Shown: positions 35,833-44,057 of the stretch, piece after piece
Position numbering within the stretch: the stretch's first letter is position 1
How the letters are laid out: the number at the start of each line of letters is the position of its first letter
Assembly (NCBI RefSeq): GCF_041435015.1
Contig: NZ_CP107989.1
Coordinates: 4,836,001-4,900,000, forward strand
Direction: 5' to 3'
Length of the DNA: 64,000 nucleotides
Source: Streptomyces canus
GTDB taxonomy: Bacteria; Actinomycetota; Actinomycetes; Streptomycetales; Streptomycetaceae
Made by a program: the position numbers and the translations under genes
The notes under the pieces: generated by a model
The model's input: the letters and a program-made list of their open reading frames with translations, nothing else
Told to the model about the DNA's origin: nothing
Databases searched by the model: none

Positions 35833-38442
35833 TCAGAGCGTCTTGCCGGTCGCCGGTCCCACGATCAGGCCGTCGCCGAAGGCGTCCACCCGGACCGTGT
35901 CGCCGTCCTTGACCTCGCCGGACAGGATCTCCTTGGCGAGGCGGTCGCCGATGGCGGTCTGGACGAGGCGGCGCAGCGGGCGGGCGCCGTAGGCCGGGTC
36001 CAGGCCCTCGACGGCGAGCCAGTCCAGGGCCGCGTCGGTGACCTCCAGAGTGAGCCGGCGCTCGGCGAGGCGCTTGGCGAGCCCGTCGATCTGGAGCCGC
36101 GCGATCCGGCCGAGCTCGTCCTTGGTGAGGGCCGAGAAGACGACCAGGTCGTCGAGCCGGTTGAGGAACTCCGGCTTGAAGGAGGCCCGGACCACCTCCA
36201 GGACCTGTTCCTTCTTCTCCGTCTCGCTGGTGATCGGGTCGACCAGGAACTGGCTGCCCAGGTTGGACGTCAGCACCAGGATCGCGTTGCGGAAGTCGAC
36301 CGTACGGCCCTGACCGTCCGTCAGACGCCCGTCGTCCAGCACCTGGAGCAGGATGTCGAAGACCTCCGGGTGCGCCTTCTCCACCTCGTCGAGGAGCACC
36401 ACGCTGTACGGCCGCCTGCGCACCGCCTCGGTCAGCTGGCCGCCCTCCTCGTAGCCGACGTACCCGGGGGGCGCGCCGACGAGCCGGGAGACGGTGTGCT
36501 TCTCGCCGTACTCGCTCATGTCGATGCGGACCATCGCCCGCTCGTCGTCGAAGAGGAAGTCGGCGAGGGCCTTGGCGAGTTCGGTCTTGCCGACACCGGT
36601 CGGGCCGAGGAAGAGGAAGGAGCCGGTCGGCCGGTCCGGGTCGGAGATCCCGGCCCGGGTGCGCCGTACGGCGTCGGACACGGCCCGCACGGCCTCGCTC
36701 TGGCCGATGAGCCGCTTGCCCAGCTCCTCCTCCATGCGCAGCAGTTTCTGCGTCTCGCCCTCCAGCAGGCGGCCCGCCGGGATGCCGGTCCAGGCGGCGA
36801 CGGTGTCCGCGATGTCGTCGGCACCGACCTCCTCCTTGACCATGGTGTCCTTGGAGACCTCCTCCTCGGCCTCGGACGCGGCCTCCAAGTCCCGTTCCAG
36901 CGTGGGGATCTCGCCGTAGAGCAGCTTGCTGGCGGTGTCGAAGTCGCCGTCACGCTGGGCGCGTTCGGCCTGGCCGCGCAACTCGTCCAGCTTTTCCTTC
37001 AGTTCACCGACCCGGTTGAGGGACTGCTTCTCCTTCTCCCAGCGGGCGGTCAGGCCCCGCAGCTCCTCCTCCTTGTCGGCGAGGTCGCGGCGCAGCCGCT
37101 CCAGGCGTTCGCGGGAGGCCGGGTCGGTCTCCTTGACCAGGGCGAGCTCCTCCATCTTCAACCGGTCGACACCGCGCTGGAGTTCGTCGATCTCCAGAGG
37201 CGAGGAGTCGATCTCCATACGGAGGCGTGAGGCCGCCTCGTCGACGAGGTCGATGGCCTTGTCGGGCAGGAAACGGGAGGTGATGTACCGGTCGGAGAGG
37301 GCCGCGGCGGCCACCAGCGCGCTGTCGGCGATCTGGACCTTGTGGTGGGCCTCGTAACGCCCCTTGAGCCCGCGCAGGATGGCGATGGTGTCCTCGACCG
37401 TCGGCTCGGCCACCAGCACCTGCTGGAAGCGCCGCTCCAGGGCGGGGTCCTTCTCGATCCGCTCGCGGTACTCGTCGAGGGTCGTCGCACCCACCATCCG
37501 CAGCTCACCGCGGGCCAGCATGGGCTTGAGCATGTTGCCGGCGTCCATGGAGGAGTCCCCGCCGGCGCCGGCGCCCACGACCGTGTGCAGCTCGTCGATG
37601 AAGGTGATGATCTGCCCGTCGGAGTCCTTGATCTCCGCGAGGACGGTCTTCAGCCGCTCCTCGAACTCACCGCGGTACTTGGCGCCGGCCACCATGGCGC
37701 TCAGGTCGAGCGAGACGAGCCGCTTGTCCTTGAGCGACTCGGGCACGTCCCCCTTGACGATCCGCTGGGCGAGCCCCTCGACGACGGCGGTCTTGCCGAC
37801 GCCGGGCTCACCGATGAGGACGGGATTGTTCTTCGTACGGCGGCTGAGCACCTGCACGACCCGGCGGATCTCCTGGTCGCGGCCGATGACGGGGTCGAGC
37901 TTGCCCTCCCGCGCGGCGGCGGTGAAGTCGGTCCCGAACTTCTCCAGGGCCTTGTACTGCCCCTCGGGGTCGGCGGTGGTCACCCTGCGCCCTCCTCTGG
38001 CCTTCTGGAAGGCGTCGACCAGCTTCTTCGGGGTGGCCCCCTGCTGGGTGAGCACGTCGGCGGCCGGTCCGCCCTTGGCGGCGATGCCGACGAGCAGGTG
38101 TTCGGTGGAGAGGTACTCGTCACCGAGGTCGTTGGCGCGGGCCTGCGCGTCGGCGATGACGGAGAGCAGGTCGCGGTTGGGCTGCGGCGGCGCGACGGTG
38201 GACCCGGCCACGCTGGGCAGCGAGCCGAGCACCTTCTCGGCTCCGGCCCGTACGGCGGCCTGGTCGGCGTCGACGGCGGCGAGCAGATCGACGATGTTCG
38301 CATTGTCCTGCCGCTGGCCTGGCCCCTGGAGCAGAGCGAGGAGCAGGTGGGCGGGGGTGAGGTCCGGGTGTCCCTCGGTCACGGCCCGGTTGCTGGCGGC
38401 GTTGATCGCGTCCCGGCTCCGGTTGGTCAGCTCGGCATCCAC
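35833..38442 (-). CDS. clpB: Disaggregase chaperone ClpB (Hsp100)
   Basis: An 869-residue AAA+ protein that extracts and refolds aggregated proteins with DnaK/DnaJ/GrpE. The N domain ([13 protein letters not shown]) is followed by NBD1 with Walker [14 protein letters not shown] and Walker [10 protein letters not shown]. The middle coiled coil runs about 405-525, and NBD2 has [14 protein letters not shown] and [16 protein letters not shown]. The GTG start gives [14 protein letters not shown]. It is controlled by the HAIR site 70 bp upstream, so HspR repression is expected. Confidence 0.97.
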   Translation of the reverse strand: MDAELTNRSRDAINAASNRAVTEGHPDLTPAHLLLALLQGPGQRQDNANIVDLLAAVDADQAAVRAGAEKVLGSLPSVAGSTVAPPQPNRDLLSVIADAQARANDLGDEYLSTEHLLVGIAAKGGPAADVLTQQGATPKKLVDAFQKARGGRRVTTADPEGQYKALEKFGTDFTAAAREGKLDPVIGRDQEIRRVVQVLSRRTKNNPVLIGEPGVGKTAVVEGLAQRIVKGDVPESLKDKRLVSLDLSAMVAGAKYRGEFEERLKTVLAEIKDSDGQIITFIDELHTVVGAGAGGDSSMDAGNMLKPMLARGELRMVGATTLDEYRERIEKDPALERRFQQVLVAEPTVEDTIAILRGLKGRYEAHHKVQIADSALVAAAALSDRYITSRFLPDKAIDLVDEAASRLRMEIDSSPLEIDELQRGVDRLKMEELALVKETDPASRERLERLRRDLADKEEELRGLTARWEKEKQSLNRVGELKEKLDELRGQAERAQRDGDFDTASKLLYGEIPTLERDLEAASEAEEEVSKDTMVKEEVGADDIADTVAAWTGIPAGRLLEGETQKLLRMEEELGKRLIGQSEAVRAVSDAVRRTRAGISDPDRPTGSFLFLGPTGVGKTELAKALADFLFDDERAMVRIDMSEYGEKHTVSRLVGAPPGYVGYEEGGQLTEAVRRRPYSVVLLDEVEKAHPEVFDILLQVLDDGRLTDGQGRTVDFRNAILVLTSNLGSQFLVDPITSETEKKEQVLEVVRASFKPEFLNRLDDLVVFSALTKDELGRIARLQIDGLAKRLAERRLTLEVTDAALDWLAVEGLDPAYGARPLRRLVQTAIGDRLAKEILSGEVKDGDTVRVDAFGDGLIVGPATGKTL

Positions 38443-38511
38443 GTGTCCGTACTCCTCCTCGGTGTCAGCTCCTGTACCGACTCCTGTTACTGACTCAGTC
38501 AGCGTACATAA

Positions 38512-38532
38512 AGTTGAGTCTATTCCACTCAA
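38512..38532. promoter_or_regulatory. HAIR element (HspR operator) between clpB and a divergent gene
   Basis: GTTGAGT-N7-ACTCAAG matches the HspR consensus CTTGAGT-N7-ACTCAAG at 13 of 14 positions. It lies 70 bp from the clpB start and 40 bp from the divergent ATG at 38572. Confidence 0.92.
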
Positions 38533-38571
38533 GGCAGTCTGCGGGAGGAATGGGGGGACTAGCGTCCCGGC

Positions 38572-38985
38572 ATGACCTCCTACACCCAGGATCCGGGTGC
38601 CCCGGACCCGTCGTTCCTCAGCTTCTGGCGCGAACGGCATCTGTGCACACTGACGACACCGCGCCCGGACGGGAGCCCGCACGTGGTGCCCGTCGGGGTG
38701 ACATACGACCCCGAGGCCCGTCTGGCTCGGGTGATCGCGAGCCGGACGAGCGCGAAGGTACGGCACGTGCTGGCGGCCGGCGAGGGCGGGGCGGCGGTGG
38801 CGGTGTGCCAGGTGGCGGGGCCGAGGTGGGCGACGCTGGAGGGGCGGGCGCAGGTCCGCACGGAGCCGGAACGGGTCGCGGAGGCGGTGCGGCGCTACGC
38901 CGAGCGGTACGAGCGGACCCCGGCGCCGAACCCGCTGCGGGTGGTCATCGAGATTTCACTGACGGGCGCGATGGGCCGTTTTTGA
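38572..38985 (+). CDS. Pyridoxamine 5'-phosphate oxidase-like flavin/F420-binding protein
   Basis: A 137-residue split-barrel protein. [52 protein letters not shown] and [28 protein letters not shown] are typical of PPOX-class, often F420-dependent, oxidoreductases. The substrate is unknown. It is divergent from clpB with the HAIR element in the shared gap, so heat-shock control is possible. A strong hairpin follows. Confidence 0.85.
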   Translation: MTSYTQDPGAPDPSFLSFWRERHLCTLTTPRPDGSPHVVPVGVTYDPEARLARVIASRTSAKVRHVLAAGEGGAAVAVCQVAGPRWATLEGRAQVRTEPERVAEAVRRYAERYERTPAPNPLRVVIEISLTGAMGRF

Positions 38986-39029
38986 GCCACGGGCCGATCA
39001 CCCGATACCCGGAAATGTCCCCCAAAACT

Positions 39030-39070
39030 GCAGCGGCGTCACCGTGTTCAGGTCACGGTGACGCCGCTGC
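39030..39070. terminator. Bidirectional terminator
   Basis: GCAGCGGCGTCACCGTG and CACGGTGACGCCGCTGC form a perfect 17-bp stem with a 7-nt loop, between the flavin-type gene (+) and the Rieske-like gene (-). Confidence 0.92.
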
Positions 39071-39113
39071 GGGGGGAAGCACCTGCGCGATCTGTTACGA
39101 CGGGGGAATCGCG

Positions 39114-39449
39114 TCAGGCACTGCGGGGGGTGGCTGAGATGGTCCGCGGGGTGGGGGTTTCCGGTTCCACCAGCCGATGGTCTCGTTGGTCAAGATTCAC
39201 AAAGATCATTCCGTACCGAATGGCACACCGAACGGGCTGCGGCGCCCCCCGAGGCCGCCGCAGACACCGGTACGCCCGCACGTCCTCGTCCTCGTCCCGG
39301 GTGACGACCACCGGTTCGCCGAAGACGGTCACCATCAACGAGTCACCGGGGTGGGGGATCGCGGTGACGAGGTCGATGAAGTGCCAGCCGGAGCGGTAGG
39401 CGGTGGCCATTTCCCTGCGGAAGGAGCGGTCGTCGGGTGGAGTAGTCAT
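39114..39449 (-). CDS. Small Rieske-like protein lacking the metal ligands
   Basis: A 111-residue protein. GDSLMVTVFGEPVVVTRDEDEDVRAYRCLRRPRGAPQPVRCAIRYGMIFVNLDQRD follows the sequence logic of Rieske domains of ring-hydroxylating oxygenases. The expected Cys-X-His and Cys-X2-His ligand pairs are reduced to CLRRPRG and an isolated Cys, with no His. A 2Fe-2S cluster is therefore unlikely. The ATG at 39449 starts 1 bp after the stop of the secreted-peptide gene, so they are coupled. The resemblance is by eye and moderate. Confidence 0.7.
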   Translation of the reverse strand: MTTPPDDRSFRREMATAYRSGWHFIDLVTAIPHPGDSLMVTVFGEPVVVTRDEDEDVRAYRCLRRPRGAPQPVRCAIRYGMIFVNLDQRDHRLVEPETPTPRTISATPRSA

Positions 39450-39450
39450 G

Positions 39451-39642
39451 TCAAGACCAGATGCTGTCGGCGGGGAAGAGCGGAGCACTCTCGTCGGCAG
39501 GCGCAGTCGACGCCACCGCCACTGATCCGGCATCCCCGGTTTGCGCGTCACCCTTCACAGCAGAGAGGCCACTCAGTGTTCCGAAGGCCACAACGGCGGA
39601 GAAGGCGGCGACAAGCACCGAGCGAAGCATTCTCTTCCTCAT
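39451..39642 (-). CDS. Small secreted peptide precursor
   Basis: A 63-residue precursor. MRKRMLRSVLVAAFSAVVAFGTLSG is a clear signal peptide (basic N-region, hydrophobic core, Ser/Gly before a likely cleavage near residue 28). The remaining ~35 residues are Ala/Ser/Asp-rich and end in APLFPADSIWS. GTG 39660 would add six residues. It is the first gene of a two-gene unit with the Rieske-like protein, divergent from the LuxR paralog array. I know no function for it. Confidence 0.7.
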   Translation of the reverse strand: MRKRMLRSVLVAAFSAVVAFGTLSGLSAVKGDAQTGDAGSVAVASTAPADESAPLFPADSIWS

Positions 39643-39736
39643 AGTCGGCTTCGTCCTCACTTGAAGGTCCCCTCTTCCCCCGTCGGATAAGACGATGGCT
39701 CATTCAGGCACGTCATGGCCACACAATCAGTGCATC

Positions 39737-39756
39737 ATGTTCCTGCATGTTCAGGA
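39737..39756. promoter_or_regulatory. Candidate operator in the divergent peptide/LuxR promoter region
   Basis: ATGTTC occurs at 39737 and again exactly 10 bp later at 39747. Overlapping this, TCCTG-N6-CAGGA (39741-39756) is an inverted repeat. The site lies about 20-35 bp upstream of the first LuxR gene start and about 95 bp upstream of the peptide gene. Confidence 0.4.
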
Positions 39757-39773
39757 CCCTGGGGGGTGGAGAT

Positions 39774-40784
39774 TTGACAGCAAATCGGACCAACGCGACA
39801 CATCCCCATGCGATTACTGAACTATGTGCAGAGGGGGAGCGCTTGTATGCGCATGCCCTGCGCACCGGACGCATCGCGCGCGCGGAGGTGGAACCCGCGC
39901 CCTGCCTGATGGAATATGCCCTTCTGCACCCCGATCCCGACGACGTGAACTGGCTGCGCCCCGTGCCGCCCTCCGTCGCACTGGCCCAGCGTCTCAATCC
40001 GATCGAACGCGAGATCTCGGAACGCCGCCGGACGTCGATCGAGCTGGCCGAGGTGTTCGAACCGTTCATGGCCCTCAGCGCGCAGGGAGAGGCACCGACG
40101 CACGCGATCACGGTGCTGGAGGGCCTGGACCGGATAAACGCGGCTCTCGACCTGGCCACGGAGCAGTGCCGGAACGAGATGCTCACGATCCAGCCCAGCG
40201 CCAACCACCCCGAGCGCAGGGTCATCGAAGGCCTGGAACGCGACAGGACCCTCACCGAGCGAGGCGTCCGGATCCGGACCCTGTACCAGCACACGGCGCG
40301 CTACAGCCCCGCCCGGATCGCCTACATGGAACGGTTCGCCGACGGCAAGGTGGAGTACCGGACCATCGACGAGCTGGTGGAACGGCTCATCATCTGCGAC
40401 GAGTCCGTTGCTTTCCTCCCCGTCCGTGACGACCGCCAGGTCGCCCTGGAACTTCGGCACCCGGGCCTCGTCGGCTACCTCATCAAGGTCTTCGAGTTCA
40501 TGTGGAGTCGCGCGGTACCGCTGAGCGCCGGCGCTCCCTACGAGACCGCTTCCGACGGGATCACCGACATCCAGCACTCCATCGCCAAGCTCCTCGTCGA
40601 GGGCCACGTCGACGAAGCGATAGCCCGCCGGCTGGGCATGAACGTACGCACCTGCCGTGCCCACATCGCCAAGCTCGCGACCGCCCTCGGAAGTGGCAGC
40701 CGCGCCCAGCTCGGCTTCCTCATAGCGCAGTCGGGCATCCTGAAGCCCGACCAGCCGGCTTCCGGGGGAGACGACCGCCCGTGA
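39774..40784 (+). CDS. LuxR-type regulator, paralog 1 of 4
   Basis: A 336-residue protein. The N-terminal part (1-100) has ITELCAEGERLYAHALRTGRI and CLMEYALLHPDPDDVNWLRPV. The central domain (about 115-255) looks like the TrmB/phospholipase-D-like effector fold (INAALDLATEQCRNEMLTIQPSANHPE, RGVRIRTLYQHTARYSP). The C-terminal LuxR HTH has SIAKLLVEGHVDEAIARRLGMNVRTCRAHIAKLATALG. There is no receiver domain, so it probably senses a ligand directly. The TTG at 39774 follows GGGGGGTGGA. The stop overlaps paralog 2 by 4 bp. Confidence 0.85.
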   Translation: MTANRTNATHPHAITELCAEGERLYAHALRTGRIARAEVEPAPCLMEYALLHPDPDDVNWLRPVPPSVALAQRLNPIEREISERRRTSIELAEVFEPFMALSAQGEAPTHAITVLEGLDRINAALDLATEQCRNEMLTIQPSANHPERRVIEGLERDRTLTERGVRIRTLYQHTARYSPARIAYMERFADGKVEYRTIDELVERLIICDESVAFLPVRDDRQVALELRHPGLVGYLIKVFEFMWSRAVPLSAGAPYETASDGITDIQHSIAKLLVEGHVDEAIARRLGMNVRTCRAHIAKLATALGSGSRAQLGFLIAQSGILKPDQPASGGDDRP

Positions 40785-41770
40785 CCGGGTCTCACACGCA
40801 CGGAACGGAGGAACTGTGCGAGGCGGGCCTGAACCTGTACACCCGCGCGCTGCGTGAAGGACGGGTACGGGCCGCGGAAGCGGACGGGGCGCCGTGTCTG
40901 GTCGACCTCGGTCTGCTGCAGCCGGACCTCGGGGACCTGCGGTGGCTGCGCCCCGTCACCCCGGCATTCGCCCTTCATCGCCTGCTGCGCGGCGTCGAGG
41001 ACCGCATCGCGGACGAGCGGCGCCGTGAAGAGCGGCTGACGGCGATGTTCGAATCGCTGGTGGAGATCGACGGTCCGCACACCGCGGCCGCGGGCGCTCC
41101 GGTGATCAGCGTCCTCAGCGGTCTCGACCGCATCGGGCAGGCCATCGACCGGACGGTGGCGGACGCGTCGGGTGAGGTGCTCACCATCCAGCCGCACACC
41201 ACTCACACCCACTCCCCTGCCGAGATCCATGCCGAGGCCCTGGTCCGCGATCAGGCCCTGCTCGACCGCGGCGGCCGTATCCGCGTCCTCTACCAGCACA
41301 CGCTCCGCCACGCCCCCAGCATCCTGGCCCGCTACGAGCGCCTCCGTGGCGACGTGGAAGCCCGCACGCTGGACGAGGTCACCCAGCGCCTGATCGTCGT
41401 CGAGCGCGAGGTCGCGTTCATCCCCGCCAACAAGGAGCGCACCCTGGCCCTGGAGATCCGCCACCCGGCCATCGTCGGGTTCCTCGCCACCGCCTTCGAC
41501 CGCCTGTGGCGCCTGGCCACGCCGATGTATCCCCGAGCCGTCCAGCAGCCCACCCTCAACGGCATCACCCCTCGCCAACGAGCCATCGCCGCCCTCCTCG
41601 TCGAGGGCCACACCGACGCCGTCATCGCCGACCGCCTCGGCATGAACATCCGCACCGCCCGCGTCCACATCGCCAAACTCGCCGCCACCCTCGGCAGCGA
41701 GAGCCGCGCCCAACTCGGCTACCTCATCGGGCAGTCCGGGATTCTCGGCCAGGAGGACACGGGCGAGTGA
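40781..41770 (+). CDS. LuxR-type regulator, paralog 2 of 4
   Basis: A 329-residue protein colinear with paralog 1: EELCEAGLNLYTRALREGRV, CLVDLGLLQPDLGDLRWLRPVTPAFALHRLLRG, IGQAIDRTVADASGEVLTIQPHTTHTH and RGGRIRVLYQHTLRHAPSILARYERLRGDVEARTLDEVTQRLIV. The C-terminal HTH is ITPRQRAIAALLVEGHTDAVIADRLGMNIRTARVHIAKLAATLGS. The GTG overlaps paralog 1 by 4 bp, and the stop overlaps paralog 3 by 4 bp. The HTH-coding DNA is almost identical to that of paralog 3. Confidence 0.87.
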   Translation: MTGSHTHGTEELCEAGLNLYTRALREGRVRAAEADGAPCLVDLGLLQPDLGDLRWLRPVTPAFALHRLLRGVEDRIADERRREERLTAMFESLVEIDGPHTAAAGAPVISVLSGLDRIGQAIDRTVADASGEVLTIQPHTTHTHSPAEIHAEALVRDQALLDRGGRIRVLYQHTLRHAPSILARYERLRGDVEARTLDEVTQRLIVVEREVAFIPANKERTLALEIRHPAIVGFLATAFDRLWRLATPMYPRAVQQPTLNGITPRQRAIAALLVEGHTDAVIADRLGMNIRTARVHIAKLAATLGSESRAQLGYLIGQSGILGQEDTGE

Positions 41771-42759
41771 GCACGGCGGCGGTCCATCCGGAGCACGGCC
41801 CGGAAGACCCGTGCCCGGAAGGCATCGAGGTCTACGCCCGCGCCCTGCGCGAGGGGGGCATCGACGGTCAGGACGCCTCGTCCGTCCCCTGCCTCCTCGA
41901 CACCGGGCTGCTGCGGCCCGACGATCGCGACCCCGCCCGGCTGGAAGCCGTACCGCCCGCCCTCGCCCTGCACCGCATGCTCCGCGCCACCACGGACCGC
42001 GTGGCGCGCGAGCGGCGGCGGGAGCAACGGCTCGCCGAGGCGTTCGCGCCGCTCCTGCGGATCGACGGGCCCGGTGCGGCGGTCGCGGAGAACCCGGCGA
42101 TCAGAGTCGTCAGCGGTACCGGCCCCATCAACAAGGCCATCAGCAAGGCCATGGCCGGCACCGTGCGCGAACTCCTGTGTGTGCAGCCCAACGTCCACTA
42201 CAGCGACAGCCGGGGCGCCGCCGCCCAGGTCGTGGCGATGGACCGGGACCAGGCGCTGCTCGACCGCGGCGCCCGTATCCGCACCCTGTACCAGCACACC
42301 CAGCGCCACATGCCGCTGGTCCTCGCCCGCTACGAGCAGCTCCGCGGCGACGTCGAGGCCCGCTCCCTGGACGAGGTCACCGACCGGCTCATCGTCGCCG
42401 ACCGGACCGTCGCGTTCATCCCCGCGGGCAGGGACGGCAGGGTCGCGCTGGAGGTCCGGCACCCCGCGCTGGTGGAGTTCCTGGCCGCCACCTTCGACCG
42501 GCTGTGGTGGCAGGCCACGCCCATGTATCCGCAGACCGTCCACCGGCCGAGCCTCAACGGCATCACACCCCGTCAACGGGCCATCGCCGGACTGCTCGTC
42601 GAGGGTCACACCGACGCCGTCATTGCCGACCGCCTCGGCATGAACATCCGCACCGCCCGCGTCCACATCGCCAAACTCGCCGCCACCCTCGGCAGCGAGA
42701 GCCGCGCCCAACTCGGCTACCTCATCGGACGGTCCGGGATTCTTGACCGGGAAGCGTGA
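41767..42759 (+). CDS. LuxR-type regulator, paralog 3 of 4
   Basis: A 330-residue protein with the same layout: CPEGIEVYARALREGGI, CLLDTGLLRPDDRDPARLEAVPPALALHRMLRA, AMAGTVRELLCVQPNVHYSD, RGARIRTLYQHTQRHMPLVLARYEQLRGDVEARSLDEVTDRLIV and the HTH ITPRQRAIAGLLVEGHTDAVIADRLGMNIRTARVHIAKLAATLGSESRAQLGYLIG. It is translationally coupled to paralog 2. Its 3' end overlaps the 3' end of the convergent paralog 4 by 38 bp. Confidence 0.87.
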   Translation: MSTAAVHPEHGPEDPCPEGIEVYARALREGGIDGQDASSVPCLLDTGLLRPDDRDPARLEAVPPALALHRMLRATTDRVARERRREQRLAEAFAPLLRIDGPGAAVAENPAIRVVSGTGPINKAISKAMAGTVRELLCVQPNVHYSDSRGAAAQVVAMDRDQALLDRGARIRTLYQHTQRHMPLVLARYEQLRGDVEARSLDEVTDRLIVADRTVAFIPAGRDGRVALEVRHPALVEFLAATFDRLWWQATPMYPQTVHRPSLNGITPRQRAIAGLLVEGHTDAVIADRLGMNIRTARVHIAKLAATLGSESRAQLGYLIGRSGILDREA

Positions 42760-43750
42760 TCGAGGGCACGGCCGTCGGGCCGTCCAGGCCCACCTGCGCT
42801 ATCCGGACACCCAGTTGCGTACGACTGGCCGCCCCGAGCGTCTCCGACAGCCGCGCGATATGGGCCCGGCAGGTGCGCACGCTGATCCCCAGCCGTTCGG
42901 CGATCACCGCGTCCTGGTGGCCCTCGGCCAGCAGTGCGGCGATGGACTGCTCGCGATGGGAGATGCCCTCGATGCCGGTGTCCGGGAGCGGGGCCGTGAG
43001 GGGGATCGCCAGGCGCCACAGGCGCTCGAAGACCGTCAGCAGGTACTCCACCAGCGCCGGGTGCCGCAGCTCCAGGGCGAGGGTGCGGTCGGCGTTCGCG
43101 GGGATGAAGGCCACCGTGCGGTCGAAGAGGATCAGCCGGTCGATGACCTCGTCCAGCGTCCGCGCCTGGACCGAACCGCCCATCAACTCCAGGTAGTTCA
43201 GGAGCCCTTGGCCGTGCCGGGCCACATGGGTGTACAGGTCCCGCATCCGCACGCCCCGGCCGCGCAGCGCCAGCGCCCGGTGCAGGCCCTCCGTCAGCTC
43301 GTGCTCGGGGCGGATGCCGCCGGGCTGGACCGTGAGGACCTCCGTCGTGCACGCCTCGGTGGCCTCGTCCATCGCGGCCTGGATCCGTGAGAGGCCGTCG
43401 AGAACCCGGATCGCGGTCCCCTCACCGGCGCCCGGCACGACACTGGGCCCCAGACCCGCGTACCGCTCCACCGCCGCGACCGCCGCCCCCACCCGCTGCT
43501 GGCTCGTGCTGACCTCGTCGTAGACGCCACGCAGCAGCCGCGTCATGACCTCCTGCGGTGCCGTCGGCACCAGCCAGTCCATGTCGTCGGGGTCCGGGTG
43601 CAGCAGGGCCAGTTCCAGCAGACAGGGCACCGGCTCGGCGTCGGCGCGCGGCACGCGACCGCGCCGTACGGCCCGGGAGTACACCCGGTCGCCGGCCTCG
43701 CACAGCCGGTCGGCACCGTGTGGATGGTCGTCCGCCCTGAGCCCGGCCAT
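42722..43750 (-). CDS. LuxR-type regulator, paralog 4 of 4 (convergent)
   Basis: A 342-residue protein related to the other three: ADRLCEAGDRVYSRAVRRGRVPRADAEPVPCLLELALLHPDPDDMDWLVPTAP, EACTTEVLTVQPGG, RGRGVRMRDLYTHVARHGQGLLNYLELMGGSVQARTLDEVIDRLILFDRTVAFIPAN and the HTH SHREQSIAALLAEGHQDAVIAERLGISVRTCRAHIARLSETLGA. The ATG at 43750 was chosen because its N terminus aligns with the paralogs; GTG 43762 is an alternative. It converges on paralog 3. Confidence 0.86.
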   Translation of the reverse strand: MAGLRADDHPHGADRLCEAGDRVYSRAVRRGRVPRADAEPVPCLLELALLHPDPDDMDWLVPTAPQEVMTRLLRGVYDEVSTSQQRVGAAVAAVERYAGLGPSVVPGAGEGTAIRVLDGLSRIQAAMDEATEACTTEVLTVQPGGIRPEHELTEGLHRALALRGRGVRMRDLYTHVARHGQGLLNYLELMGGSVQARTLDEVIDRLILFDRTVAFIPANADRTLALELRHPALVEYLLTVFERLWRLAIPLTAPLPDTGIEGISHREQSIAALLAEGHQDAVIAERLGISVRTCRAHIARLSETLGAASRTQLGVRIAQVGLDGPTAVPSITLPGQESRTVR

Positions 43751-44057
43751 TGCCCATCCCACCCCCGGTTCCTGCGTCTACCGCCCTCTTGTGCTGTTTC
43801 CTCATCGGGGCGCAGAAGCCCCCAGGCTCCGCAACTATGCGCGGCCCCGACCCGCTCCGCAACACGGCTCCTCGGCCCGACGCCGGAAAAAACAGCCGGT
43901 ATACGCCGTTACCTCCGGGCCTCCGTCGGTCCGTCTGCAACAAGCTGCTCCCCCGCCCGGCCAGGACCGTCCCCGTGCGGAACAACCCGCTCCGCGCGTC
44001 AACTCCCGGAAATCACGCAGTGATCATCCCGTTACGTGCCGCACTTAACGTCAGGCC
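43751..44057. other. Divergent intergenic region
   Basis: About 300 bp between the starts of LuxR paralog 4 and the ATP-grasp gene. It must hold both promoters. No gene, repeat or known operator was recognised here. Confidence 0.5.
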
